A stretch of DNA of 64,000 bases from positions 4,018 to 68,017 of the forward strand of contig NZ_OMWA01000019.1 in assembly GCF_900314615.1 (NCBI RefSeq). The letters are read 5' to 3'. Numbering within the stretch: position 1 is the stretch's first letter; each line of letters begins with the position of its first letter. Source of the DNA: an uncultured Methanobrevibacter sp. (GTDB lineage: Archaea; Methanobacteriota; Methanobacteria; Methanobacteriales; Methanobacteriaceae). The notes below the pieces were generated by a model. That model was not told where the DNA came from. It did not search any database and saw only the letters and a list, made by a program, of their open reading frames with translations. Both the position numbers and the translations under genes were made by a program. Positions 53,204-62,382 of this stretch are shown here, in pieces.

Positions 53204-53683
53204 TTATCTGAACCTTATTTCATTTAGAATCTTTTGAAGGTATTTTTTCTTTAAAACAAGTTCACGTTTATTAGCTAAAATATCACTGTTAGGCTGCGCC
53301 ACCTTATCATTTAACCTGGATGCGCCAAGATACTTGGTATCGCCTTCACGAAGCTTATGAGCCTCGCCGTTGTCAATTGCCTTTTTGATATAATAGTAAT
53401 CCTTAAAAAGAACGTCAAAGTCGTTAGATAAAAAATAATGTTCAAGGTCAGTTATAAGACCTGTTGAATCGTGCCATACTATAAGTATGGATTCGAATCT
53501 GAAAAGCTCTGAAAAGCTTATAAAATCAAAATAGTCCAAATCTGCCAATTTAAGCTTTGATGCGGGATATCTCATTCCGCAGTTTTTATAAAAATACTCC
53601 AGAGGAGCTACAAAAAAAGTTTCTGATTCATTCAAGACTACATCTTTGATGTTTTTACCGATTAAAGCCTCAAATGAATCCAT
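53204..53683 (-). CDS. MutH/Sau3AI-type C-terminal domain protein
   Basis: 159 residues. Residues 107-124, EAHKLREGDTKYLGASRL, and the end ANKRELVLKKKYLQKILNE match the conserved C-terminal half of Sau3AI/MutH endonucleases (typically AHELSEGDTLYLGACTKG and a Lys-rich Ser/Leu helix). The first ~60 residues do not show the D...ExK catalytic half. It is therefore a fragment or a regulatory half-domain. It lies seven bases from npdG, perhaps on one transcript, and no methylase is near. Assignment by motif only. Confidence 0.5.
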   Translation of the reverse strand: MDSFEALIGKNIKDVVLNESETFFVAPLEYFYKNCGMRYPASKLKLADLDYFDFISFSELFRFESILIVWHDSTGLITDLEHYFLSNDFDVLFKDYYYIKKAIDNGEAHKLREGDTKYLGASRLNDKVAQPNSDILANKRELVLKKKYLQKILNEIRFR

Positions 53684-53689
53684 GTGAAT

Positions 53690-54379
53690 CTATTCCTTAT
53701 CGAGTGCAGGAATTCCGGTAATTCTTAATCCGCCGTAATGGGATTTGTATTTGATGTTCAATCCGATTAACAGAGGAGTGATTTTTTCAATAATTCTTGC
53801 TTTTTCAAGAATACCTGTGTCTATTGTTCTGATACCCGGAATCTTGTCGATGATTTCTGCTGCAGTTGCTTTTGCTTCTGTATCGTCACCTGCAATAAGA
53901 CAGTCACAGTCGATTTCTTCAGGAATGTTTGCAAGATGTGAGTTGGAAATGTTACAGAATGCACAGATTACTTTTGCGCCGGTTCCTTCCAGTATTTTAG
54001 CAGTTCTTTCAGCAGCTGATCCTTCCATAAGATCAATGAATCTGAACGGTTTTCCTCCGATTGCTGTTTCTAAAGGCACAGTTGCATCCATGACAATTTT
54101 GTCTTTACAGAACTCTTTTATTCCTTCAACAGTTGGTTTTTGAGCTGCTAGCGGGACAGTGATAATTAAAACATCCCCTTCACGGGCAGCGTCTTCGTTT
54201 GCCATTCCAACCATATTGGATAAGTCATAGTCTGCTAGGTCTTCTTTTGCTTTTGCAACAACGTCCAATGCTTTTTCTTCTTTTCTTGAACCAACAATTA
54301 CATCTACACCGGCAATAGCTAATCTTTCTGCAATTCCTAGTCCTTGCGGTCCGGTTCCTCCTATTATACTTACTTTCAT
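53690..54379 (-). CDS. npdG: F420-dependent NADP reductase
   Basis: 229 residues from ATG 54379, GTGATAAT upstream. The N-terminal nucleotide motif SIIGGTGPQGLGIAERLA binds NADP; GSRKEEKA follows the second strand and fixes the 2'-phosphate. It passes hydride between F420 and NADP, supplying NADPH for synthesis. Typical archaeal length. Followed by the MutH-like gene; upstream gene is DUF2284, ten bases away. Confidence 0.93.
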   Translation of the reverse strand: MKVSIIGGTGPQGLGIAERLAIAGVDVIVGSRKEEKALDVVAKAKEDLADYDLSNMVGMANEDAAREGDVLIITVPLAAQKPTVEGIKEFCKDKIVMDATVPLETAIGGKPFRFIDLMEGSAAERTAKILEGTGAKVICAFCNISNSHLANIPEEIDCDCLIAGDDTEAKATAAEIIDKIPGIRTIDTGILEKARIIEKITPLLIGLNIKYKSHYGGLRITGIPALDKE

Positions 54380-54388
54380 TATTATCAC

Positions 54389-54940
54389 CTATTTTTTATC
54401 ATATAATAATCCGCCTACGAATATCAGGTATTCAGGCAGTTTACCATCATGAGCATAAAGTATCTTGTATCCAAACAGATCTTCTACTGTTCTGTCAACG
54501 TATGCACCTAATGATTCAAGGGAGTATCTCATCCTGAAAGGCATTTTGCAGGGCATGTTGACCTCTCTTGTGCATCTCATGCACAGGTTGCATTTACCTA
54601 AAAATAATCCTAAAGAGTTTTCATTCTCAAGCATGTATATCTCATTCATTAGCTTGACTTTAAGTCTTTCAAATCTTTTAAGAACAAATTCAAGTTCCTT
54701 TTCCTCAAATGTATGTTCCAGCTCTTCAGCTGAAAAGTCAATCTTGAATGCAATTATCTTGAGTTTATTGTAGGAATCCCACACTTCATTGGGGTCAAAA
54801 TCAAATGGCGGATAGTTCCAGTTGTATCCGAGAGCCTCCTGCTCTTCGATGCACAGCTTTGAGACTTCCTCAAAGTTTACATATTTTTCAAAATATTCAC
54901 TTACATCCACATCTGCTGTAAGTTTTTTAATCTCTGACAT
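54389..54940 (-). CDS. DUF2284 metal-binding protein
   Basis: 183 residues. The cysteine pattern CNLCMRCTREVNMPCKMPFR and then YSLESLGAYVDRTVEDLFGY is the DUF2284 signature, proposed to bind metal or an Fe-S cluster. N-terminal helices (YFEKYVNFEEVSKLC). Function unknown; probably cotranscribed with npdG. Confidence 0.88.
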   Translation of the reverse strand: MSEIKKLTADVDVSEYFEKYVNFEEVSKLCIEEQEALGYNWNYPPFDFDPNEVWDSYNKLKIIAFKIDFSAEELEHTFEEKELEFVLKRFERLKVKLMNEIYMLENENSLGLFLGKCNLCMRCTREVNMPCKMPFRMRYSLESLGAYVDRTVEDLFGYKILYAHDGKLPEYLIFVGGLLYDKK

Positions 54941-54976
54941 AATTATCTATATAAAAATTGAATATTATAAAATTTA

Positions 54977-55321
54977 CTATCCGTTTATTACACGATTTAT
55001 TTTAATTTTTTTGGGATTGTAGCCGATTGACTTGTTGGTGTCTCCAATTGATTTTTTTAATGTGGTTACGATTGCATTCAATAGCTCTTCATCAAATTCA
55101 ATGCACTCGCCACCCCTGAATTCACAGATTTTGGAAATCTTTTCATCCTCAAGATATTGGAGATATTCATCCCATTCCTCGTTCATATCATCAATCATTA
55201 TCTTTAAATCAAGTATCTTGTCATTCAGGGTATTTGCTTTTTTAAAAGCGTCTTTTTCAATGTCTTTTAAGTTTTCCAAGTCGGATTTATCATATTCATA
55301 TAGAAATGTCTTTTCACTCAT
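54977..55321 (-). CDS. Coiled-coil-like hypothetical protein
   Basis: 114 residues, GTGATAAC upstream. Charged helical N-terminal half (YEYDKSDLENLKDIEKDAFK, KILDLKIMIDDMNEEWDEYL), then one Cys pair in KICEFRGGECIEF, ending in KKIKINRVING. No family recognised. It may be cotranscribed with the DUF2284 gene, 36 bases downstream. Confidence 0.6.
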   Translation of the reverse strand: MSEKTFLYEYDKSDLENLKDIEKDAFKKANTLNDKILDLKIMIDDMNEEWDEYLQYLEDEKISKICEFRGGECIEFDEELLNAIVTTLKKSIGDTNKSIGYNPKKIKINRVING

Positions 55322-55384
55322 GTTATCACTTTTAGGTTTACCTAATTATATAATTTTTAATATATATTAATATTTTGTTTAAAA

Positions 55385-55433
55385 CTAAAATTGCTTTAAA
55401 CTCGTAAAATTGTTTTAAACAAGTAAAATTGTA
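55385..55433. repeat. 19-bp tandem repeat, about 2.5 copies
   Basis: Units start at 55385, 55404 and 55423 with TAAAATTG; the first two also share TTTAAAC. It lies about 70-115 bases before the frameshifted Rpn gene, in its likely promoter, and may be an operator array. Confidence 0.65.
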
Positions 55434-55501
55434 TTCATTTAATCTAAAAATTATTTATATTACTTTAAATAAAGTAAAATATACAAAAATGGAGCTAAAT
55501 T

Positions 55502-56367
55502 ATGAAAAGAAAAATTCATACAATATATGACATAATTTTGAAAATGATAATTATGGAATATTCAAATGATTTTCTGAAATTCATTGGCATAGAAAAGTCC
55601 ATTAAAAAAGTCTTAAAAACAGAATTTATAACTAAAAAGGGCAGAAAATTATATCTGGATTTTTTATGTGAATTGGAAGATGAAACGCTGTTAAACATTG
55701 AGTTTCAGTTTACAGACCCTGACAGTGAAGATTTAAATCGCTTCTATGACTACAATATATTTTCACAGACAGAATATGATGAACTTTGCGAGACAATAAT
55801 TATCAGTTTTAAAACATCCATGTACGGACAGAAATCTCACAAGATTGGAAAAACAAAAACAATACATCCGATTTTTTTCTATCTGGGAGATGTAGACTTC
55901 AAGGAAAAATTAAATACTATTGAAAACAAAGTGGAAACAGTGTTCACTTAACAAATATTGATGAAATTTCATTATTGCTAATGTGCCTTGTTCCAAAATA
56001 CAAAAACAAACAGGAAATACTTGAAAAAATTTGTACAATTTGCAAAAATGAAACACTATTCAATAAAACTAAAACAGGCATATTTAAAGTGGTTATTGGT
56101 ATTGAAATTGAAAATTTTGTTAATGAAAAAAGTAAACAGGAAAAATTATTAGGAGAGTTGAACATGACACCAGAACAGGAAGAAATGATGTATGAAGCCA
56201 TCGACCAGGCCGTTGAAAAAAGTATTCAACTTGAAAGGGAACGCCAATATAATAGTGGAAAAAAAGAAGGTAAAAAAGAAATCGCTAAAAAACTTAAAGG
56301 TGAAATGGCACCAGAAAAAATAGCAAAAATCACCGGTTTAACTCTTTCAGCGGTTTTAAAATTATAA
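55502..56367 (+). pseudogene. Rpn-family nuclease gene with frameshift
   Basis: Two frames joined near 55940: the first (149 codons, GGAGC before ATG 55502) holds the N-terminal nuclease core, LYLDFLCELEDETLLNIEFQ, with the D...ExQ pattern of Rpn; the second covers the C-terminal half with LGELNMTPEQEEMMYEAID and a helix-turn-helix-like end (MAPEKIAKITGLTLSAVLKL). Loss of one base near 55935-55945 explains the break. It is a relative of the gene at 31700 in plan, though not close in sequence. Real decay or sequencing error. Confidence 0.8.
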
Positions 56368-56420
56368 TAGCTTTCATGTCATAACAAATAGTTATATAAA
56401 TAAAATCATCACTTGATTTC

Positions 56421-57788
56421 TCACCTTACAATATACTGACCAGGATTTAAAAAATCATCTAAAAATCCCAGATAAAACTCATCACTAGCCAGCTCTTCTA
56501 TTGATACAAATTCATAGGAGCTTATAATTGTCTTTCTGAGGTTTTTACCGACTTTAATTTTTCCTATATTGTTTTGAGTGAAAATATCTTCAATGAATGA
56601 TTTGACATTATTGAACTGCCTTTCCTGTTTGTGAACTAAAAAATCATCAATTATATAGCAGTTTTCAGGACCGTATTTTGCAGCAAAATTGTTGCATGCA
56701 TTATTCAGAAATACTTTTGGACCATAATTGATTTTGACATCATTTAATGTGGATGATGCCATCTCAAAAATTATCACAGCAGAATCTGTTTCATTGGATG
56801 AATAATCTGCCTTAAATACATTGAATTCCTCATTGCCAATTTTTTCAGCCATGGAAGAAGCTGTCATTTTAAGCTGAGGATGCAAAGTATCGAGAGGCAT
56901 GTCCGGAATGTCGAATTTGACTGCAATAAAATCACTGCCTCTTTTGTTGAACTGCTCCAAAATAGCCTGTTTATCCAATGATTTATCTAATGGATAGAAG
57001 TAATCTTTTTTATTGTCTGATGATAGGTAATTTCGAGCGGACTGTATGAATTCACTCATTTTGTTTAGTCTTAATGCTGCAGCGACATTGCGGTTTTTGT
57101 CAGTCGGATCAATTACAACAAGAGGGTCTTTAAACTGACCTGCAGTTCCATAATCCTCAAGATCAATAATCTCACCAAATTTCCACTCAACAACTGCTTT
57201 AAGGGTTTCATCAAAGCTTCCGTATCTGATTATCAGAAGTTCACAGAGATAACCTGCAAATCCCCCCACCTTAAACTCTGAGCCGTATGTTCCGGTCATG
57301 TCCATGAATTTTTTTAAAAGCAGCACTTCATCACAGCCTTCAGCTGTCAGGTTTGCCTTGACAAATCTGGTGTGAAGGATTGTTCTGTCAACTGCGGATT
57401 TAAGCTGTGATCCGTCTTCAATCGCATAACATGGAACCAGATCAACTTCATATCCATCAATATCGCTTGTGACATATGGATGGGATGCAAAGTGATGTGA
57501 TGCTACACCATCGAATGCATCACTGCATTTATGAGCTAGATATAAACCTTTTTCCTTTAAAATATCCTCACTGACATACAATGGAAATGCCATGAATATG
57601 TCAATGTCGGATTTTCCCTTTAAAGCAGTGCGTTTTGCAACAGAACCGACAACAGTAATTTTTGCATCAATTCCTTCATTATGACATGTTTCAGTAAGGA
57701 AGTTGACCAGTTTGCGAGTCATTGCGTCAATGTCTTCCTGCTCTTTTTTAGTTGGTTTTATATCTTTTAATATCTGCCCATAATCCAT
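56421..57788 (-). CDS. cca: CCA-adding tRNA nucleotidyltransferase, archaeal class I
   Basis: 455 residues from ATG 57788 (a GTG at 57797 would overlap thpR). Class I signature GSVAKRTALKGKSDIDIFMAF with the two catalytic aspartates, and the third acidic residue in YEVDLVPCYAI. It adds or repairs CCA at tRNA 3' ends without template. Next to thpR, which acts on RNA ends, as in related methanogens. Confidence 0.95.
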   Translation of the reverse strand: MDYGQILKDIKPTKKEQEDIDAMTRKLVNFLTETCHNEGIDAKITVVGSVAKRTALKGKSDIDIFMAFPLYVSEDILKEKGLYLAHKCSDAFDGVASHHFASHPYVTSDIDGYEVDLVPCYAIEDGSQLKSAVDRTILHTRFVKANLTAEGCDEVLLLKKFMDMTGTYGSEFKVGGFAGYLCELLIIRYGSFDETLKAVVEWKFGEIIDLEDYGTAGQFKDPLVVIDPTDKNRNVAAALRLNKMSEFIQSARNYLSSDNKKDYFYPLDKSLDKQAILEQFNKRGSDFIAVKFDIPDMPLDTLHPQLKMTASSMAEKIGNEEFNVFKADYSSNETDSAVIIFEMASSTLNDVKINYGPKVFLNNACNNFAAKYGPENCYIIDDFLVHKQERQFNNVKSFIEDIFTQNNIGKIKVGKNLRKTIISSYEFVSIEELASDEFYLGFLDDFLNPGQYIVR

Positions 57789-57793
57789 TTTTA

Positions 57794-58351
57794 TCACAAT
57801 TCAAATATTTCTAAATCTTCATATATCGGTCCCTGAGGAGTAAGTGTAGATTTTTTAAGGATTATCTTATCAACACTCATCTCACCGATTTCAACATCAC
57901 TGAACTCTTCGATTGTTGATTTGACTTTGTTTTTTCCTTTTGCAGATTTCATACGGCCTATTGTCAGGTGTGATGAGAATTTCTTGTCCTTGTCAAAGCC
58001 CAGTTTGACAAATTCCTTGTCAAGCTCGTCATGTAACTTTTTAACTGTTTCATCATCCTCAAGACCCAGCCAGATAACTTTAATTCTTTTGGTGTTTGGA
58101 AATGCTCCGCAGCCTTTGATTTTAATTTTAAAGCTGTCAAAATCATTAACGACATTGGATATTTTTGATGAAAGCAAATCTATGCCTTCTGTGTCAATGT
58201 CTCCGAAGAATTTTAATGTAAAATGGAGGTTTTCCAAATCAACATATTTGATATTGGCATCAATCTGTTTAAATTCTTTGATAACCTTATAAATTTTAGC
58301 CTTAAGGTCTTCATCGATATCAATAGCTAAAAATGCTCTTAGCTGACTCAT
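57794..58351 (-). CDS. thpR: RNA 2',3'-cyclic phosphodiesterase
   Basis: 185 residues of the 2H family, with both motifs: LHFTLKFFGD (first HxT) and SHLTIGRMKS (second HxT). It opens 2',3'-cyclic phosphates and can ligate tRNA halves in vitro. GGTGT precedes the start. Its stop is six bases from the cca ATG. Confidence 0.93.
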   Translation of the reverse strand: MSQLRAFLAIDIDEDLKAKIYKVIKEFKQIDANIKYVDLENLHFTLKFFGDIDTEGIDLLSSKISNVVNDFDSFKIKIKGCGAFPNTKRIKVIWLGLEDDETVKKLHDELDKEFVKLGFDKDKKFSSHLTIGRMKSAKGKNKVKSTIEEFSDVEIGEMSVDKIILKKSTLTPQGPIYEDLEIFEL

Positions 58352-58360
58352 TTTTTACAC

Positions 58361-59491
58361 CTATTGTTCTATGATTGTTTCATCAATAGCAATTCCGAAG
58401 TGACGTGCGCTTGTTTCAATGTAAACTTTAACCTTATCTCCCGGTTTTACATCAGCAACTGATAAAGGTTCATTGTTTTCATCTACAATTCTTATTGTTT
58501 CTGCATTCTGAAGGAGTGTGCGTATGGTCTGGCCTTCATATTCAGCTTCAAGAAGTATCAATGGTCTTCTCTCGATTTTGCTTCTTCCAACGTAAGCTGT
58601 TCTTGTTTCCCCTTCGGTATTGACAATGAGCACTTCATCTCCGGCAACTAGTTCTGAGAGATATCTTGTCTTGTTTCCCGGAACCATTACATAAGCCTGA
58701 ACAGGTCCTGCATTTACTCTGAACGGTCTTGATGCAACGTATTCACTTTCAAGACTTTCTGAGTGAACAAGAAACATTGATTTTGAATATGAACCTATAA
58801 GCATTCCTTCGCCGGGTTTCATCATGTCTGTTGTATCGACACATACCCTGTCACCTGAACCTAAAGGTTTTACGTTTGTTATTGTTGCAACTTTAAGTTC
58901 ATATCTTTCCTGTGATGCCTCGATGACTTCCTGTGCTATTTTTTTGGTTTTGTTGAAGTCATTTGCTTCAAATATTACTCCATCGGTACCGTGTTCCAAT
59001 GTTTCAAGTGCAACTTTTGCACCGTCAACGTCACGTACCGCTGCGATGATATCAACGTCCTCTTTTTGAAGGTCTGCAATGATGTTTTCAAGAGGAATGA
59101 TTGTCCAGTCGGTTCCGACAAGTATGATATAATCTACAATAGGACCTAACTTAACAGCCAGCTGTTCGTGTGCTTTATCTGTAATTATCACATATGCACA
59201 GACTGTTTTTCCTTCTCTTTTTGCTTTTTTTGCATTTGCAATGTCAACTGAATCGGAAAAATCTTCATTGAGTTCAACGACACCGTCACCTTCACCGTTG
59301 ATACCTACAAGATAGATGTCTGCATCATCGGTATTTGAGATGATTTTAACGTTTCCGAGTTTTCTGATGTTTTCAATATCATCAAGGTCGAGAACATGGT
59401 CTATTCCTGATTCAAGTGCTGTTGTAATCATTTCCTTTTTGTCGTCCCACACTTCATCAGGAGTTGAAATCCATGCAAATTTATTTTGCAT
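58361..59491 (-). CDS. aroB': 3-dehydroquinate synthase II (AroB')
   Basis: 376 residues from ATG 59491, with GGTGAT six bases upstream (the TTG before it is not needed). The opening FAWISTPDEVWDDKKEMIT and the C-terminal KPGDKVKVYIETSARHFG match the archaeal DHQ synthase II. It converts ADTH to 3-dehydroquinate with NAD, the archaeal entry to aromatic amino acids. Gene order with aroA' is the expected pair. Confidence 0.93.
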   Translation of the reverse strand: MQNKFAWISTPDEVWDDKKEMITTALESGIDHVLDLDDIENIRKLGNVKIISNTDDADIYLVGINGEGDGVVELNEDFSDSVDIANAKKAKREGKTVCAYVIITDKAHEQLAVKLGPIVDYIILVGTDWTIIPLENIIADLQKEDVDIIAAVRDVDGAKVALETLEHGTDGVIFEANDFNKTKKIAQEVIEASQERYELKVATITNVKPLGSGDRVCVDTTDMMKPGEGMLIGSYSKSMFLVHSESLESEYVASRPFRVNAGPVQAYVMVPGNKTRYLSELVAGDEVLIVNTEGETRTAYVGRSKIERRPLILLEAEYEGQTIRTLLQNAETIRIVDENNEPLSVADVKPGDKVKVYIETSARHFGIAIDETIIEQ

Positions 59492-59499
59492 CAAATCAC

Positions 59500-60291
59500 C
59501 TATTTCAAGAATTCCATTGCTTCTTCTACTTCAAGGTCATTGTGAACTACTTCAGAAATTGCTCTTGTGATTTTTCCAGGGTTTGCTGCCTGGAACAGGT
59601 TACGTCCGAATGCTACACCTGCACCGCCGACTTCAAGAGATTCTTTTACCATGGTTAATAATTCTTCATCGGTTTCAACTTTTGGTCCGCCTGCAATGAC
59701 AACAGGTACGATTGCTCCTTCAACAACTTCTTTAAATGAATCAGGATCTCCTGTGTAGTTTGTTTTGACAATGTCTACTCCAAGTTCTGAACCTACACGT
59801 GCTGCATGTTTTACGAATTCAACATCGTGTTCGTTTTCGACTTTTTGTCCTCTAGGGTACATCATTGCTAAAAGTGGCATTCCCCAGTAGTCACAGGTTT
59901 CAGCTATTTCTCCTAATTCCTGGAGCATTTGGCTTTCTGTTTCACTTCCAAGGTTTACATGGACAGATACTGCATCTGCACCAAGCTGAATAGCTTTTTC
60001 AACACTTGTTACAGTAACTTTGTCATTTGGGTCCGGTGCAAGGGATGTACTTGCGGACAAGTGTACGATAAGACCTATATCCTTACCGTATCCACGATGG
60101 CCCTGTTTTACAATACCTTTGTGCATTAAAATTGCATCTGCTCCTCCTTGGGAGATATTTTCGACTGTTTCATCCATGTTGATGATTCCTGGAATAGGAC
60201 CGCTTGATACACCGTGATCCATTGGTGCTATAACGGTTCTTCCTGTATTTCTGTTAATGATTCTTTCCAGACGAATTTTTTTACCTATCAT
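59500..60291 (-). CDS. aroA': ADTH synthase (AroA', class I aldolase-like)
   Basis: 263 residues. Aldolase barrel with TVIAPMDHGVSSGPIPGI and the Schiff-base lysine in VDIVKTNYTGDP; the phosphate site is GAGVAFGRNLFQ. Makes 2-amino-3,7-dideoxy-D-threo-hept-6-ulosonate from 6-deoxy-5-ketofructose phosphate and aspartate semialdehyde. It starts after GAGGTAATT. Fructose-bisphosphate aldolase of archaeal type is the near relative; the aroB' partner decides for ADTH synthase. Confidence 0.9.
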   Translation of the reverse strand: MIGKKIRLERIINRNTGRTVIAPMDHGVSSGPIPGIINMDETVENISQGGADAILMHKGIVKQGHRGYGKDIGLIVHLSASTSLAPDPNDKVTVTSVEKAIQLGADAVSVHVNLGSETESQMLQELGEIAETCDYWGMPLLAMMYPRGQKVENEHDVEFVKHAARVGSELGVDIVKTNYTGDPDSFKEVVEGAIVPVVIAGGPKVETDEELLTMVKESLEVGGAGVAFGRNLFQAANPGKITRAISEVVHNDLEVEEAMEFLK

Positions 60292-60508
60292 ATAAATTAC
60301 CTCATTAGTTATGAATAATATTTTCTTAATTATACTATATAAATTTTAATTGTACAATAATATACAATTTATTTATAAAATTTAAATGAATAATAAAATT
60401 CAATAACAATAATTTAAACAGTTAACTAATTTTAATTTTAGAAAATGTGTAAAAATAAGTAAATAGAACTATCAATTATATACAATAGTTTTTATTCAAG
60501 ATAAAAAA
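60292..60508. other. AT-rich intergenic region
   Basis: Promoter of the minus-strand aroA' gene is expected next to 60292. No gene or stable structure recognised. Confidence 0.4.
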
Positions 60509-60648
60509 TTAAAATGGAACAAACCTTTGTTCTTTAATTTTTTTACTTAATTCTTTTTGTTTTTTTTTGGAGGATCCAACATGTGATTTAAAAATTCTGA
60601 AGCTTCTTTACATTCTAATTCTGGTGTATCACCAATAGGTTTTGCCAT
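60509..60648 (-). pseudogene. Frameshifted copy of the 46-residue protein
   Basis: ATG 60648 follows GGGGGTTATATT. The frame reads MAKPIGDTPELECKEASEFL and then N-H-M-L-D-P-P, but stops at 60547. Adding one A to the nine-A run (plus-strand T run at 60560-60568) continues the frame to a stop at 60509: the product would be 46 residues, as for the paralog at 3095, ending EQRFVPF. So either the gene is frameshifted or the run was miscounted. Alternatively the 33-residue form is functional. Confidence 0.7.
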
Positions 60649-60779
60649 AATATAACCCCCAATTTTTTAGTTAAATATAATTTTAAGCACCCTCACTTAT
60701 ATATTTAACGATTAGAAGAATTAAAAATTGTTCTGATTAAATAAAATTGTTTTCATCTAACAATAATATTTAAAAATAC

Positions 60780-61292
60780 CTATTTGTCCAGTGATGGAGT
60801 CCATAAGTCAAATTCCTTAATTTGCGGTGGAATACCTGAATCATGATAGCTTTCAAGATAACCTTCACCGCTTTGATAATCTTCTGCGCTGCCGGTTGCT
60901 GTGTTGAAAAATTCCAAAAGTCCACGGTTTCTAATTACAGTGTGTTTTGGCTTGAATGTGCTTGACCATATATAAAAAACCTTAAAAACAGTGTCGGGAT
61001 GATATCCTCCACCCAAGTCAATTGCCAGGACATCACATTTTTGAACTTTCTTAAACACCTCAGCAAGTACGTCATGCAGACGAACATCACCAGAAATAAA
61101 ATATACATTATCAAGACCGTTCATGACATCAACAGCTTCGGGAGAGTTGTCAACAGCAAATACATTGCAGTTTTCAAGCAGTTTTGTTGTACCTCCAAGA
61201 TGGCACCCGAGTTCAATTACAGTATCGCCTTCATTAACAATTTCAAGAAGATCTTTTCTGTAATTTTTTATATTATAGCTAAGTTTAATCAT
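60780..61292 (-). CDS. SAM-dependent methyltransferase-like protein
   Basis: 170 residues, overlapping the upstream pantoate kinase gene by eight bases, GGGATAAC upstream. SAM motif I TVIELGCHLGGTTKLLE; motif II acidic end FAVDNSPEAVDV; LAIDLGGGYHPD follows. Related to small archaeal RNA- or protein-methyltransferases. Target unknown. Confidence 0.8.
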   Translation of the reverse strand: MIKLSYNIKNYRKDLLEIVNEGDTVIELGCHLGGTTKLLENCNVFAVDNSPEAVDVMNGLDNVYFISGDVRLHDVLAEVFKKVQKCDVLAIDLGGGYHPDTVFKVFYIWSSTFKPKHTVIRNRGLLEFFNTATGSAEDYQSGEGYLESYHDSGIPPQIKEFDLWTPSLDK

Positions 61293-62130
61293 AAGTTATC
61301 CCAATGTTGTTGAGTTTATCTATATGTAAGTTTTCAATGTTTAGGTTTTTGAATGCATCTTCATTATATGCAAATGCAAATACTGTATTTCCAAGCATAG
61401 CCATGGAAGTACCTAAAATATCACTCGAAGATTCAAAATAATCAATTTGATTTTTCACTTCATCTGACATAAGGCCTATCTCATGAGAAAACCTGTTGGA
61501 AAATGATAAAAAATTTTCCACTGTAGGCTCATTTTCAAACAGTTCCAGATATTTGGAACCTGAAGAGGAAATGATTTGCGGATATTTCGAATCAGATATA
61601 ATCTCTGAAGTATCAATTGGCCCAAATGTCTTCCAGGCTATAAATACATCTTCACTGAATGATTTTATCTCACCTATCCCCGGCGCACCAGGTTTTGTTC
61701 TTAAAACCAGCCCGTTTCCGGTCTGGGCAATTACATCTCCAAGACCCCCGCCAATATTGACTTCCGCCATGTGCGCAATCTGTCCGCACAGTTCATCTGA
61801 ATATCCCAAATCGAGAAATTCATTTAATGCTAAAGTCAGACTTAATGCAGAGGCAGCTGATGTCCCAAAACCAGCCCCTATCGGCAGCTGAATATCTTGA
61901 GTAATCTTAAAATTAGCATCAATTTCCAGAATGGATAAAACTGCATCGATGACAGTTGAATCACCCTGATTGACTTCAATAATCAGTTCATCTGATTTTG
62001 AAACCGTGGTTCTGACACCTTTTGTGAGTAAAAATCCCACACCACGTGAACCGTTTTTTAATTTGATTTCATGTTTTTCAATTGTGAAAAATCCTGTTAT
62101 GTGGCCAGGTACAAATACTGAAACAGTCAT
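61285..62130 (-). CDS. pok: Pantoate kinase
   Basis: 281 residues of the GHMP kinase superfamily. The glycine-rich ATP loop PIGAGFGTSAASALSLTLAL, the opening VFVPGHITGFF and the later GGGLGDVIAQTGNG are characteristic of archaeal PoK. It phosphorylates pantoate to 4-phosphopantoate, the step that replaces bacterial PanC/CoaA order. Ketopantoate reductase at 38598 supplies its substrate. Confidence 0.92.
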   Translation of the reverse strand: MTVSVFVPGHITGFFTIEKHEIKLKNGSRGVGFLLTKGVRTTVSKSDELIIEVNQGDSTVIDAVLSILEIDANFKITQDIQLPIGAGFGTSAASALSLTLALNEFLDLGYSDELCGQIAHMAEVNIGGGLGDVIAQTGNGLVLRTKPGAPGIGEIKSFSEDVFIAWKTFGPIDTSEIISDSKYPQIISSSGSKYLELFENEPTVENFLSFSNRFSHEIGLMSDEVKNQIDYFESSSDILGTSMAMLGNTVFAFAYNEDAFKNLNIENLHIDKLNNIGITYD

Positions 62131-62339
62131 AATAATAGTTTAATTTTAATTTAATTAAAATTTTTGTCCTAATTCATGCTCCTTTTTTAATGTCATCTTC
62201 AGATTCACAGGCAAATATCATTGTAGATTTTCATTTGAAAATTTTTTCAGGATTGTTGAAAATAAATAAAACTTGTCTACAACTGTTTTTGCATGAAATT
62301 AGAATCATTTCAAAAAAAATCAATCTGATTGATATCTAA
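62131..62339. other. Intergenic, no gene recognised
   Basis: About 210 bases between pok and the terminator of the Cna-B protein, with the pok promoter expected on the minus strand next to 62131. A 15-codon minus-strand frame near 62200 is not supported. Confidence 0.35.
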
Positions 62340-62374
62340 AAAAAGAAAAAAAGTAGGAGTTAATTAAAACTCCT
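62340..62374 (-). terminator. Hairpin-T terminator after the Cna-B protein
   Basis: AGGAGTT (62355-62361) / AACTCCT (62368-62374); the minus strand goes on T-rich. Confidence 0.7.
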
Positions 62375-62382
62375 TTAAATAT

